A stretch of DNA of 64,000 nucleotides from NCBI RefSeq assembly GCF_021283305.1, contig NZ_JAJSOK010000005.1, forward strand, positions 124,001-188,000, in the 5' to 3' direction. Source of the DNA: Pseudonocardia kujensis. Lineage in GTDB: Bacteria; Actinomycetota; Actinomycetes; Mycobacteriales; Pseudonocardiaceae. A program made the translations under genes and the position numbers. This document shows, in pieces, positions 24,875 through 34,282 of the stretch. Numbering within the stretch: the stretch's first letter is position 1; each line of letters begins with the position of its first letter. The notes below the pieces were generated by a model. That model ran no database searches, was not told the DNA's origin, and worked only from the letters and a program-made list of their open reading frames with translations.

Positions 24875-25942
24875 ATGCAGATCGACCTGGGCAACCTCGC
24901 TGCGCTGGCGCTGGGGTGCACGGTCTCGGCCGGCGGCGGTGGCGGCGATCCGCGGATCGGCGAGCTCATGGCGGCCGAGGCGATCGAGCGGTGCGGCCCG
25001 GTCGAGGTCCGTCCCCTGAGCTCGTTCGGGGAGGCGGAGGTCATCATGCCGTGCGGGATGATCGGTGCCCCCACCGTCATGATGGAGAAGATCCCGCACG
25101 GCGCCGAGGGCCGGATCATCCGCGAGACCTACGAGAAACAGTTCGGCCTGCCCGTCGCGGCGCTGATGCCTTTCGAGCTCGGGGGGCTCAACGGCGTCCT
25201 GCCCGTTGCGTGGGCCGCGCACGCGGGGCTGCCCCTGCTCGACGGGGACCTGATGGGACGGGCCTTCCCGGAACTGCACATGCTCACCCCGCACCTGTCC
25301 GGGATGTCGGGGTCGCCCGCCGTCATCACCGACGAGCGCAGGCAGACCATCGTGTTCGACGCGCGTGACAACGTCTGGCTGGAGAAGCTCGTGCGCAACT
25401 GCGTCGCCGCGCTGGGCGGGTCGGCCTGTGGCGGGCTGTACACCATGACCGCGGCCGAGGCGGCCGGGCCGGTCATCGAGGGGACTGTGACCCGCGCATT
25501 GGGGATCGGGGAGGCCCTGCGTCGTGACGGGGAGGACCGGGTGGCCGCGGTCGCCCGCGTGACCCCCCTGGCCCGCCTCGGCCAGGGCAAGATCATCGAC
25601 ATCGAGCGGCGCGCCACCGGCAGGTTCGTCCAGGGCTCGACGCTTATCGAGGGCCACGGCGTGGACGCGGGCAGGCTGTTCCGCCTCGAGTTCCAGAACG
25701 AGAACCTCGTGCTGCTGGAGGACGGTGCGCCGCTCGCGACGGTGCCGGACGTGATCACGCTCCTCAACGCGCACACCGGCCACGGGCTGGTGACCGAGGA
25801 GACCCGCTACGGCCAGCGCGTGGAGATCGTGGTGTTCCCGGCCCCGGCCGCGTGGACGTCCGCGGCGGGGCTGGCGGCCGTCGGGCCCCGGGCATTCGGC
25901 TACGACTTCGACTTCGTCCCGGTGCAGGTATCCGGTGGCTGA
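24875..25942 (+). CDS. DUF917-family protein, right arm
   Basis: This 355-residue protein starts at ATG 24875 with GGGAGCGGAGG upstream. The 24764 reading adds 37 residues of unrelated text. It has SAGGGGGDPRIGELMAAEAI, MPCGMIGAPTVMMEKIPHGA, MPFELGGLNGVLPVAWAAHA and GRAFPELHMLTPHLSGMSGS, parallel to the left-arm paralogue but clearly divergent. It overlaps the following hydantoinase gene by 8 bp. It is probably a subunit or partner of that enzyme. Confidence 0.82.
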   Translation: MQIDLGNLAALALGCTVSAGGGGGDPRIGELMAAEAIERCGPVEVRPLSSFGEAEVIMPCGMIGAPTVMMEKIPHGAEGRIIRETYEKQFGLPVAALMPFELGGLNGVLPVAWAAHAGLPLLDGDLMGRAFPELHMLTPHLSGMSGSPAVITDERRQTIVFDARDNVWLEKLVRNCVAALGGSACGGLYTMTAAEAAGPVIEGTVTRALGIGEALRRDGEDRVAAVARVTPLARLGQGKIIDIERRATGRFVQGSTLIEGHGVDAGRLFRLEFQNENLVLLEDGAPLATVPDVITLLNAHTGHGLVTEETRYGQRVEIVVFPAPAAWTSAAGLAAVGPRAFGYDFDFVPVQVSGG

Positions 25943-27491
25943 GCACGACGAACTGCGCGTCGGCGTCGACGTCGGCGGCACGAACACCGATGCGGTGCTG
26001 CTCGACGGTCGCAACCGGCTGCTGGCCAAGATCAAGCATCCGACCACTCCCGACGTGACGACAGGACTGCTCAGCGCGTTGCAGCAGGTGCTGCGCCAGG
26101 AGCCCGACGCTGCGGCCCGGGTCGGCCGGGTCATGGTGGGCACGACCCACGCGACGAACGCGATCCTGCACCGCCGCAACCTCAGGCGAGTCGCGACGGT
26201 GCGCCTCGGCGGCCCGGCGACGCACGCGGTCCCGCCGCTGCGCGGCTGGCCGGCCGACCTGCGGGCGTCGATCTCCTGCGGCGAGACGATCGTCGACGGC
26301 GGCGTCGAGATGACCGGCGAACCGCTGGTCCCGCTGGACGAGGACGCGGTGCGACGGTTCCTGGACTCGGTGTCCGAGCAGGCCGAGGGCATCGCCGTTG
26401 CGGGCGTGTTCTCCCCGGTCCTGCCCGACCAGGAGTATCGCGTGGAGGAACTCGTCGCCGAGGTGCTCGGCGAGCGGCCGGTCTCGCTCAGCCACGAGGT
26501 GGGGTCGCTGGGGCTGCTCGAACGGGAGAACGCGACCGTCCTCAACGCCGCCCTCGTCGAGGTCGCCGAGCAGGTGACGGCTGGCCTGCAGAACGCGCTG
26601 AGCGCGCTCGGCATCTCGGTGGAGACGTTCGTCGCGCAGAATGACGGCACCGTCATGAGCCTGGACTACGCGCGCCGATACCCGATCCTGACCATCGGCA
26701 GTGGGCCGACCAACAGCATGCGCGGCGCGGGGCACCTGACCGGGGAGCGCGACGCGCTGGTCGTCGATGTCGGCGCGACCACGACCGTGATGGGCATGCT
26801 GACCCAGGGCTTTCCCCGCGAGTCGACCGCACCGGTCGACGTCGGCGGGGTTCGGACGAACTTCCGCATGCCCGACCTGGTCTCCCTGTCCCTCGGCGGC
26901 GGGACGATGGTGGGACCACCGGGCACGGGAATCCTCGACGCAGGCAGCGTCGGGAACCGGCTATCGGCCGAGGCGCTCGTCTTCGGCGGCGGCGTTCCCA
27001 CCCTCATCGACGCCGCCGTGGCGGCCGGCCGCGCCGCGGTAGGCGACGTCGGCCGGACGACGGGACACACGCGGCTGCTGCACCGCGCTGTCGCGGCCTG
27101 CGACACGCGGCTGGCCGAGGCCGTCGACCGCGTCAAGGCCTCCGCCCGGGAGGTTCCGCTCATCGCGGTCGGCGGCGGCAGCGCGCTCGTGCCGCAGGAC
27201 CTGCCCGGGGTGCTGACCGTGCACCGGCCCGAGCACCACGAGGTCGCCAACGCGATCGGTGCTGCCGTGGCCGGGGTCTCCGGGGCGGTGGACCGGGTCT
27301 TCTCCTACGTCAACGGCCGCGAGGAGGCGATCGCCGAGGCGGTCCGGCTGGCCCGCGACGAGGCCATCCGGGCCGGGGCCGACCCCGGTCTGGTCGACGT
27401 GGTGGAGGTCGAGGAGATTCCGCTGGCGTACCTGACCCAGCCGGTGGCGCGGCTGCGGGTCAAGGCGGCTGGCCCGCTGCGGATGCCCTGA
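25935..27491 (+). CDS. hydantoinase/oxoprolinase family protein, right arm
   Basis: This 518-residue protein starts at GTG 25935 inside the DUF917 3' end. It has VGVDVGGTNTDAVLLDGRNR, MVGTTHATNAILHRRNL, LSHEVGSLGLLERENATVLN, GPTNSMRGAGHL and VDVGATTTVMG. It is collinear with the left-arm copy over its full length. The phosphate-loop Gly in VDVGGTTSD is Ala here (VDVGATTTV), a difference that could alter ATP use. It is the second gene of the right arm and is followed by a 264-bp gap before the Mo-hydroxylase trio. Confidence 0.87.
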   Translation: MAEHDELRVGVDVGGTNTDAVLLDGRNRLLAKIKHPTTPDVTTGLLSALQQVLRQEPDAAARVGRVMVGTTHATNAILHRRNLRRVATVRLGGPATHAVPPLRGWPADLRASISCGETIVDGGVEMTGEPLVPLDEDAVRRFLDSVSEQAEGIAVAGVFSPVLPDQEYRVEELVAEVLGERPVSLSHEVGSLGLLERENATVLNAALVEVAEQVTAGLQNALSALGISVETFVAQNDGTVMSLDYARRYPILTIGSGPTNSMRGAGHLTGERDALVVDVGATTTVMGMLTQGFPRESTAPVDVGGVRTNFRMPDLVSLSLGGGTMVGPPGTGILDAGSVGNRLSAEALVFGGGVPTLIDAAVAAGRAAVGDVGRTTGHTRLLHRAVAACDTRLAEAVDRVKASAREVPLIAVGGGSALVPQDLPGVLTVHRPEHHEVANAIGAAVAGVSGAVDRVFSYVNGREEAIAEAVRLARDEAIRAGADPGLVDVVEVEEIPLAYLTQPVARLRVKAAGPLRMP

Positions 27492-27554
27492 GGCCGGGGC
27501 GTCACGCACGTTGCTCCCCCGAAACACGAGAGCTACGTCACGGAAGCTTTTCGT

Positions 27555-27570
27555 GCCTTGCGCACAAGGC
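27555..27570. promoter_or_regulatory. palindrome upstream of right-arm molybdenum genes
   Basis: GCCTTG-CGCA-CAAGGC is a perfect 6-bp inverted repeat in the 264-bp gap before the Mo-subunit gene, with the remaining gap free of ORFs. Position and symmetry suggest an operator for the second half of the right arm. The binding protein is unknown. Confidence 0.4.
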
Positions 27571-27755
27571 GGTGGGCGGACTCGTGTTGACCGCACATGG
27601 ATCCGGGGGCCTGCTGTTCCTAGATTCGTGATCGTCCCACGGGCCAGCGACACGTACCGGGCGGCTCCGCAGACGCGGAGGCGCAGCTCGGCGGCGCTCC
27701 CCTGCAGTCCCCACTCTCGAACCGACGCCACGAGGAGCGACGAGGAGCTTGCCTC

Positions 27756-30149
27756 ATGACCATCGCTGAACCCGTGCAGAACCCGTCCAGGTACACCGGC
27801 TCCCCGATCCGCAGGACGGAGGATCCGCGCTTGCTGGCCGGCCGCGGCCAGTACGTCGATGACGTGACGGTGCCGAAGATGATCGAGGCCGCCGTCCTGC
27901 GCAGCCCCTTGGCCCACGCCCGCATCACGGGCATCGACGTGAGCCGTGCCCGGGAGCTGCCCGGGGTCTTCGACGTCCTCGTCGGCGAGGAGCTGGCGGC
28001 AGTCGCCGGCCCGCAGCCGGTCATCTGGACTCCCATCACCGACCAGCGCATCGCCCGGACGAGGGCGCTCGCCGTGGACCGTGTCCGCTGGGTGGGGCAG
28101 GCGGTCGCCGCGGTCGCAGCGGTCGACCGGTACGTGGCCGAGGACGCACTCGAGCTCATCGAGGTCGACTACGAGCCACTGCCCGTCGTGGCCGACCTCG
28201 ATGCCGCGCTCGCTCCCGACGCGCCGACGCTCTACGACGACTGGCCCGACAACGTCACGGGCTCGCAGACCTACCGCGCCGGCGAGCCGGAGGAGGCGTT
28301 CGACAGCGCGGACGTCGTCGTCAGCGGCAGCTTCACCCACGGACGAGCCTTCGGGTGCCCGCTGGAGCCGCGCGGGTGCATCGTCAACTGGGACGCCTTC
28401 GAGAACACCCTCGACCTGTGGCTGTCGACGCAGTCGCCCAACCTGGCCCGCGACCTGCTCTCCGAGGTCTTCGGCGTGCCGGTGCACAAGATCCGCGTGC
28501 GTACGCCCAACCTCGGGGGCGGGTTCGGCAACAAGTTCGACTTCTACGGCGAGGAGGTCATCGCGGCGGTCCTCTCCCACCGGACGGGACGACCCGTCAA
28601 GCTGATCGAGGACCGCTCCGACAGCTTCGTCGCGACCTCGCACTCCCGCGACCAGCGCCTCGACTTCGAGATGGCGCTGCGGCGCGACGGCACGATCGTC
28701 GGCCTGCGCGGCGTGTCCTACGGGGTGCTCGGCGGCGCGTTCGGCACCGTCGGGTCCGGGCCGCCCTGGGCGTCCGTGCTCACCTCGATGGGGCCGTACA
28801 AGATCCCCAACCTCGACCTGACCGTGACGCCGGTGCTGACCAACCGCGCCCCCTACGGCTCCTACCGCGGCTGGGGTGCGCCGAAGGGCAACATCGTGCA
28901 CGAGCGGCTGATCGAGTTCGCCGCCCGCGAGCTCGGCATGGACCGCACCGAGATCCGGCGCAAGAACTTCGTCCCGCCGGAGGAGTTCCCGTACTTCAGC
29001 GGCGCCGCGTTCACCTACGACAGCGGCCGTTACGCCGACTGCCTCGACCTGGCGCTGGCGAAGGTGCAGGAGCTCGGCTGGCCGCAGCAGCAGGAGCGGG
29101 CCCGGGCCGAGGGCCGTTCGGTCGGCATCGGCTACTCGTTCCACATCGAGCCGAGCGCGTACGGCCCCAGCCGGATCATGAACCTCGTCGGTCTCGCGCA
29201 CTCGGGGTTCGACGAGGCGGTCGTGCGGATGGATTCCGTCGGCAAGATCACCATCTACTCCGGGCAGATCAACATGGGTCAGGGCACCCACACGATCTAT
29301 GCCCAGCTCGCCGCCGACACGCTGGGCGTCCCGATGGACGACATCGTCGTCGTCACCGGGGACACCGACTCCTGCCCGTACACCGGATACGGAACGGGCG
29401 GCAGCCGAGCGGCACCCCTGGGTGGCGCGGCGATCCTCCGGGCCAGCGGGCGGCTCCGGGCGAAGATCCTGCGGGTCGCCGCCGAGCTGCTGGAGGCGTC
29501 GGCCGACGACCTGGAGATCGAGAACGGCAAGATCAGCGTGAAGGGCGCGCCCGGACATTCCGTGAGCACCCGCGACGTCGGCGACGCCGCCTACCGGCGC
29601 CTGCTGGACCGGCTTCCCGAGAACGAGATGCCGACCCTGGAGGAGGTCGACGTGTTCGACCCCCCGAACATGGCGACGTCGTACGGCTGCACCGCGCTGC
29701 TGGTCGAGGTCGACCGGGGAACCGGCCGGGTGACGCTGCTCGACTGCGTGCAGGCCCACGACTGCGGGACCGTCATCAACCCGATGCTCGTGGACGGTCA
29801 GCTCGCCGGCGGCCTCGCTCAGGCCCTGGGCGGCGCGCTCCTCGAGGAGCTCGTCTACGACGAGGAGGCCCAGCTGCGGACGGCGAGCTTCATGGACTAC
29901 CTGCTCCCCACCGCGCTCGACATCCCCCCGTTCCACTTCGTCCACCAGGAGACGCCCGCTCCGGACATCCCCGGCGGGATCAAGGGCGTGGGCGAGGCGG
30001 GCACCATCGCCGGTGTCTCGCTGGTGGCCAGCGCGATCGACGACGCGCTCAGCGACCTCGGTGTCGCGGTCACTCGGTTCCCGGTGACGCCACCGAGACT
30101 GGTGGAGCTGATCCGCGACGCCGAGCAGCGGAAGGAGGGCGCGCAGTGA
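27756..30149 (+). CDS. molybdenum hydroxylase large subunit (xanthine dehydrogenase/CoxL-like), right arm
   Basis: This 797-residue protein has SPIRRTEDPRLLAGRGQYVD, LEPRGCIVNWD, PNLGGGFGNKFDFYGEEVIA, APYGSYRGWGAPKGN with the conserved Arg, GQINMGQGTHTIYAQLAADT and the catalytic Glu in GIKGVGEAGTIAG. It lacks the AYRCSFR loop of form-I CO dehydrogenase, so it is a hydroxylase of an organic substrate. It differs in all signature blocks from the left-arm subunit, so the two enzymes probably act on different substrates or successive positions. It is coupled to the FAD gene by GTGA. Confidence 0.9.
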   Translation: MTIAEPVQNPSRYTGSPIRRTEDPRLLAGRGQYVDDVTVPKMIEAAVLRSPLAHARITGIDVSRARELPGVFDVLVGEELAAVAGPQPVIWTPITDQRIARTRALAVDRVRWVGQAVAAVAAVDRYVAEDALELIEVDYEPLPVVADLDAALAPDAPTLYDDWPDNVTGSQTYRAGEPEEAFDSADVVVSGSFTHGRAFGCPLEPRGCIVNWDAFENTLDLWLSTQSPNLARDLLSEVFGVPVHKIRVRTPNLGGGFGNKFDFYGEEVIAAVLSHRTGRPVKLIEDRSDSFVATSHSRDQRLDFEMALRRDGTIVGLRGVSYGVLGGAFGTVGSGPPWASVLTSMGPYKIPNLDLTVTPVLTNRAPYGSYRGWGAPKGNIVHERLIEFAARELGMDRTEIRRKNFVPPEEFPYFSGAAFTYDSGRYADCLDLALAKVQELGWPQQQERARAEGRSVGIGYSFHIEPSAYGPSRIMNLVGLAHSGFDEAVVRMDSVGKITIYSGQINMGQGTHTIYAQLAADTLGVPMDDIVVVTGDTDSCPYTGYGTGGSRAAPLGGAAILRASGRLRAKILRVAAELLEASADDLEIENGKISVKGAPGHSVSTRDVGDAAYRRLLDRLPENEMPTLEEVDVFDPPNMATSYGCTALLVEVDRGTGRVTLLDCVQAHDCGTVINPMLVDGQLAGGLAQALGGALLEELVYDEEAQLRTASFMDYLLPTALDIPPFHFVHQETPAPDIPGGIKGVGEAGTIAGVSLVASAIDDALSDLGVAVTRFPVTPPRLVELIRDAEQRKEGAQ

Positions 30150-31021
30150 AGCCGCCTGCGGTCGGGTACGCCAGAGCAGGGGACGTGCAGGAGGCCGTCG
30201 GCCTGCTGGCCGAGCACGGCACGGACTCGAAGGTGCTCGCCGGCGGCCAGAGCCTGGTCCCGTTGCTGAGCTTCCGGCTGGCACGTCCCTCGGTCCTCGT
30301 CGACGTCAACCCGATCGGGGATCTCGCCTACATCCGGGAGGACGACGGCGCCCTGGTCATCGGCGCGACCACCCGGCAGCGCGACGTCGAGCTGAGCCCG
30401 GTGGTGGCCGAGGCCGTCCCGATGCTCCCCGAGGCGCTGCGGCACGTCGGGCACGTGACCAACCGCAACCGGGGCACGGTCGGGGGAAGCGTCGCCCACG
30501 CCGACTCCGCCGCCGAGCTGCCGACGGTCGTCACCTGTCTGGGTGGGGAGATCGTCGTCGAGGGACCACGAGGGCGCCGGACGATCGCCGCCGAGGACTA
30601 CTTCACCGGCACCTTCACCACGGCGACCGAGTACGACGAGCTGCTGACCGCCGTCCGGTTCCCCCGGCTGCCGGCCGGCACCGGCGTCGCCGTCGAGGAG
30701 CTCGCCCGCCGGCACGGCGACTTCGCCATCGTCGCGGCGTTCGCCGCCGTCCACCTCGGTCCCGACGGCACTGTCGATCTCGTGCGGCTCGGCCTCAGCG
30801 GAGTCGACTCCGTGCCGCGCCGGCTGCACGAGGCGGAGGCCGCCCTGCTGGGGACCCGGCCGACGGCCGAGGCGATCACCGCGGCGGCGGCAACGGCCCC
30901 GAACACCATCCGCCCCAGCAGCGACGTCCACGCCCCGGCCGGCTATCGGCGGGAGATGGCCGAGCTGCTCATCCGACGAGCCATCACGACGGCGAGCGAA
31001 CGCAGCGAGGTGACCACGTGA
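30146..31021 (+). CDS. molybdenum hydroxylase FAD-binding subunit, right arm
   Basis: This 291-residue CoxM/CutM-type protein starts at GTG 30146, overlapping the Mo-subunit stop. Both FAD motifs are canonical: VLAGGQSLVPLLSFRLARPS and RGTVGGSVAHADSAAELPTV. EELARRHGDFAIVAAFAAVH marks the middle domain. It accepts electrons from the FeS subunit and overlaps it by 4 bp. Confidence 0.9.
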   Translation: MKPPAVGYARAGDVQEAVGLLAEHGTDSKVLAGGQSLVPLLSFRLARPSVLVDVNPIGDLAYIREDDGALVIGATTRQRDVELSPVVAEAVPMLPEALRHVGHVTNRNRGTVGGSVAHADSAAELPTVVTCLGGEIVVEGPRGRRTIAAEDYFTGTFTTATEYDELLTAVRFPRLPAGTGVAVEELARRHGDFAIVAAFAAVHLGPDGTVDLVRLGLSGVDSVPRRLHEAEAALLGTRPTAEAITAAAATAPNTIRPSSDVHAPAGYRREMAELLIRRAITTASERSEVTT

Positions 31022-31524
31022 GCGACGTGCAGGTGAGCGACAAGCGCACCGTGTCGGTGACGATCAACGGGCACGTCTACACCGCAGAGGTCGCGCCGCG
31101 GGTCACCCTCGCGGACTTCCTCCGCAAGGAGTGCGGGCTGACCGGGACCCATCTCGGCTGCGAGCACGGCGTCTGCGGGGCGTGCACGATCATGCTCGAC
31201 GGCCGGACGGCGCGCGCGTGCTTGATGCTCGCGGTCCAGGTCGACGGATGCACGATCACCACCGTCGAGGGCCTGGCCCGCAACGGCGAGCTCAACCCGC
31301 TGCAGCAGGCCTTCTGGGACAACCACGGCCTGCAGTGCGGGTTCTGCACCTCGGGGATGCTCATGTGCGCCACCGAGTTCCTGGAGCAGAACCCGAAGCC
31401 GACGGGCGAGGAGGTCCGCGAGGCCATCTCGGGCAACCTCTGCCGGTGCACCGGTTACGCCTCGATCGTCAAGTCCGTCCTGGACGCCGCGGACCGGATG
31501 GCCGCCGATGAGGGGGCCCGCTGA
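31018..31524 (+). CDS. molybdenum hydroxylase 2Fe-2S subunit, right arm
   Basis: This 168-residue protein starts at GTG 31018. The clusters are CEHGVCGACTIMLDGRTARA-C and CGFCTSGMLMCATEFLEQNP ... GNLCRCTGYASIV, with all eight Cys present. The order here is Mo-FAD-FeS, unlike FAD-FeS-Mo in the left arm, so the two trios are not simple inverted duplicates. Confidence 0.92.
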   Translation: MSDVQVSDKRTVSVTINGHVYTAEVAPRVTLADFLRKECGLTGTHLGCEHGVCGACTIMLDGRTARACLMLAVQVDGCTITTVEGLARNGELNPLQQAFWDNHGLQCGFCTSGMLMCATEFLEQNPKPTGEEVREAISGNLCRCTGYASIVKSVLDAADRMAADEGAR

Positions 31525-31582
31525 CGGCCCGAACGGACGGCACCAGGAACCCGCACGGCACAGGGAACGGGAGGAACGGCGG

Positions 31583-32509
31583 GTGACCTACTCGATCCTC
31601 GGCCTCGACCCGGCCGCGGGGCAGATCGGCGTCGCGGTGCAGTCGCATTTCTTCGCGGTCGGCAGCCGCACCGTGCGGGCGCGTGCCGGCGTCGGCGTCG
31701 TCGCGACCCAGTCCGTCGTCGAGCCGAGCTACGGGCCGCGGGGGCTGGACCTGCTGGCCCGAGGGGTGGGCCCCCGCGAGGCGCTGGCGGAACTGCTCGC
31801 GCGGGACCCGCGGGCCTCGACCCGCCAGGTCGCCGTCCTCGGCGTCGACGGCGAGGGTGCCACCCACACCGGCCGCGACTGCATCGGGTTCGCCGGCGAC
31901 GCCGTCTCCGAGCACGCGCGTGCGCAGGCGAACCTGGTGGCATCACCCGCGGTGCCCGCGGCCATGACGGATGCCTTCGAGCGTGCCGCCGGTTCGGTGG
32001 CCGAACGGCTTGTCGCGGCGCTGCGGGCGGCCGAGGACTGCGGCGGCGACCTGCGTGGCCAGCAGGCCGCCGCGCTGGTCGTCGTCCGCACCGAGCCAAC
32101 CGGCCGGGCCTACGAGGACGTCGTCGTCGACCTGCGGGTCGACGACGCCCCCCGGCCGCTCGACGAACTCGAACGGCTGCTCGTCAGGTCGAGCGCCCTG
32201 CACGGGCTGGTCGCCCTGCTCGAGACCGAAGGGCTGTTGGTCGGCGAGCCCACCGCCTCGGTGGAGTCGGTCGCCGAGGCGCTCGCCGAGCTGCATCGGG
32301 CCGAGATCCTCGCCGGCCCGGGCAACGGCGAGCCCGCCGTCTGGCGGGGTCTGTTGCTCGCCCGGGTGGGCCGGACCGAGGAGGCGCGCGCCTGCTTCGC
32401 CCGGGCCCGCCCGTCCGTCCCCCACATCGAAGAACTGCTCGACCGGTTGGCCGCGGCGGGGATGTGGACGCTGGAACCCGCCGAGCTGCGGAACTTGCTG
32501 GCCGGATGA
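31583..32509 (+). CDS. DUF1028 family protein (Ntn-hydrolase-like)
   Basis: This 308-residue protein starts at GTG 31583 after GGGAGGAACGG. It opens VTYSILGLDPAAGQIGVAVQ and has AGVGVVATQSVVEPSYGPRG, QVAVLGVDGEGATHTGRDCI and DLRGQQAAALVVVRTEP, the DUF1028 pattern. The family is predicted to have an Ntn-hydrolase fold and is found beside hydantoin/amide catabolic genes. The C-terminal part has a helical TPR-like stretch (LLLARVGRTEEARACFARAR). It could hydrolyse an amide product of the pathway, which is inference. Confidence 0.8.
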   Translation: MTYSILGLDPAAGQIGVAVQSHFFAVGSRTVRARAGVGVVATQSVVEPSYGPRGLDLLARGVGPREALAELLARDPRASTRQVAVLGVDGEGATHTGRDCIGFAGDAVSEHARAQANLVASPAVPAAMTDAFERAAGSVAERLVAALRAAEDCGGDLRGQQAAALVVVRTEPTGRAYEDVVVDLRVDDAPRPLDELERLLVRSSALHGLVALLETEGLLVGEPTASVESVAEALAELHRAEILAGPGNGEPAVWRGLLLARVGRTEEARACFARARPSVPHIEELLDRLAAAGMWTLEPAELRNLLAG

Positions 32510-32626
32510 GCTCATGACCCTGAAGGACGCCACGGTCGGGCCGAGGTACCGGGCGGCCCGACCGGAGGCGACGATGATCGCATCGACCCGGGGTCGGGCC
32601 CCGGTCACGACAGTGAGGACGATGAC

Positions 32627-33190
32627 GTGCCGAGCATCGACGAGGACCGCGACGCCATTCTCGAGCTGCACAAGAACTGGTGGGAGGCCAACCACCAGTT
32701 GGTGATCCCGCTGATGGAGACGGTGTTCCCCGCCGGGGACGCCTACCTCATGTTCAACCTCAACGGGCACCCGTACTTCGGGATCAAGGAGAAGGTCGCG
32801 CTCTGGGAGCACTACCGCAAGGAGCTCGACATCGTCGAGTTCCCCGACATCGAGATCATGCGCCTGACGATCTCCGGGGACATGGCCTGGATTGCCTGCG
32901 AGGGCATCTTTCCCCTCCGCGTGATCGGCGAGTCCGGCACGGGGTCGGCCACCTGGCGGACCGATGAGGGGATCGAGTACGACCCCTTCGGCATCCGCGC
33001 CACGGAGATCTACCAACGCGACGACGGCACCGGGGCGCCGGTGTGGAAGATGTGGCACTTCCACTGCTCGCCGATGCCGGCTGCCGACGAGCCGAGGGCC
33101 GGACTCGGCGGCACACGCGACGAGCGTGGGCTCGGGTGCGGGCCCGGCATCACGCCGCTGCGCATGACCAGCCGGGGAGTGCGGTCCTAA
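32627..33190 (+). CDS. NTF2/SnoaL-like protein
   Basis: This 187-residue protein starts at GTG 32627. It has AILELHKNWWEANHQLVIPL, FNLNGHPYFGIKEKVALWEH, LTISGDMAWIACEGIFPLRV and VWKMWHFHCSPMP, a cone-shaped SnoaL-like domain with several buried aromatic and His residues. The last 35 residues are low-complexity Gly/Arg and may be disordered. Such proteins can be small isomerases, dehydratases or binding proteins. It lies between DUF1028 and the LLM gene in the same orientation. Confidence 0.65.
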   Translation: MPSIDEDRDAILELHKNWWEANHQLVIPLMETVFPAGDAYLMFNLNGHPYFGIKEKVALWEHYRKELDIVEFPDIEIMRLTISGDMAWIACEGIFPLRVIGESGTGSATWRTDEGIEYDPFGIRATEIYQRDDGTGAPVWKMWHFHCSPMPAADEPRAGLGGTRDERGLGCGPGITPLRMTSRGVRS

Positions 33191-33279
33191 CTGCCCACAC
33201 CCGGGCCTCAGCCCGCAGGCCGCCCGCGCAACCGCCCACCGCGGCGCCCCGGACGCGCCACGACCCACAAGGAGAGCCC

Positions 33280-34272
33280 ATGAGCGAGACCTTCCCCGTC
33301 GGGGTGTTCGTCGCGACGTCCACCCCGCCCGAGCAGATCGGGCCGCTGGCCGCATCGGCCGAACGACTCGGCTTCGGCGAGGTGTGGGTGGCCGAGGACT
33401 ACTTCTGCTACGGCGGGTTCACCGGCGCCGCGCTCGCGCTGGGCGCGACCGAGCGCATCACGGTGGGGCTGGGCATCGTGGCCGCCGTCGCGCGCCACCC
33501 CGCCGTGACGGCCATGGAGATCGCGAGCCTGGCCAGGGCATACCCGGGCCGATTCCTCCCTGGCATCGGGCACGGGCTGCCGGTGTGGACCGACCAGATG
33601 GGCCTCACCGCCAAGTCTCCGCTCAGCGCCCTGACCGAGTGCGTCGAGGGCGTTCGCGAGCTCCTCGCCGGCACCACCGTCGACCGCCAGGGCAAGCAGT
33701 TCACCTTCAAGGACGTGACGGCGGTGCACCGCCCCACCAAGCCCGTCCCGCTCCTCACCGGCGTCCTCGGCCCCAAGTCGCTGCGGCTGTCCGGCCGGAT
33801 CGCCGACGGCACCGTGATGAGCGTCGTCGCCGGCACCCGCTACCTCGAGGCAGCCGTCGCCCACATCCGGGAGGGAATGGCCGAGGCCGGCCGCTCCGAG
33901 CACCTGGTCCCGACCTTCGCGTTGTTCAGCCTCGACCGCGACGGGGACGCGGCGAAGGCCGCGGTGCGGCCCGCCCTCGCGATGTACATCGCGGCCCTCG
34001 GCCCGCACAACCCGCTCACCGGCGCGTTCGGGTACAACGACGAGATCGCGACCATGCTCGAGGAGACCGATCCCACCGACCTGCCCGACGCGCTGCCCGC
34101 GGAATGGGTCGAGACGCTCACGGTCGCGGGGGATCCGGACGAAGTCGCCGCCCGCATCGCGGCGCTGCGGGCGGCGGGGGCCACGACGGTGGTGCTCTCC
34201 CCCGTCGACGCCGAGAACGCGCAGCGCGAGCTGGAACTCGCGGCCGCCACCGTCCTCCCCCAGCTGACCTAG
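33280..34272 (+). CDS. LLM-class flavin/F420-dependent oxidoreductase
   Basis: This 330-residue protein starts at ATG 33280 with AAGGAGAG 4 nt upstream. [60 protein letters not shown] and [20 protein letters not shown] are luciferase-like-barrel text. A bona fide F420 dehydrogenase follows immediately, so F420H2 is the likely cofactor. It would perform a reductive or oxygenative step on the heterocycle or its ring-opened product. Confidence 0.82.
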   Translation: MSETFPVGVFVATSTPPEQIGPLAASAERLGFGEVWVAEDYFCYGGFTGAALALGATERITVGLGIVAAVARHPAVTAMEIASLARAYPGRFLPGIGHGLPVWTDQMGLTAKSPLSALTECVEGVRELLAGTTVDRQGKQFTFKDVTAVHRPTKPVPLLTGVLGPKSLRLSGRIADGTVMSVVAGTRYLEAAVAHIREGMAEAGRSEHLVPTFALFSLDRDGDAAKAAVRPALAMYIAALGPHNPLTGAFGYNDEIATMLEETDPTDLPDALPAEWVETLTVAGDPDEVAARIAALRAAGATTVVLSPVDAENAQRELELAAATVLPQLT

Positions 34273-34282
34273 GGAGCGCGCA

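Noticed and set aside
27756..30149. aerobic CO dehydrogenase (CoxL) as the identity of the right-arm molybdenum subunit
   Set aside because: The active-site loop is APYGSYRGWGAP, not the AYRCSFR loop of form-I CO dehydrogenase, and the genomic context is amide/heterocycle catabolism.
26961..30284. 1107-codon minus-strand ORF
   Set aside because: It is antisense to the right-arm hydantoinase and molybdenum subunit. Its length is due to high GC, and its composition is Arg/His/Asp low complexity.
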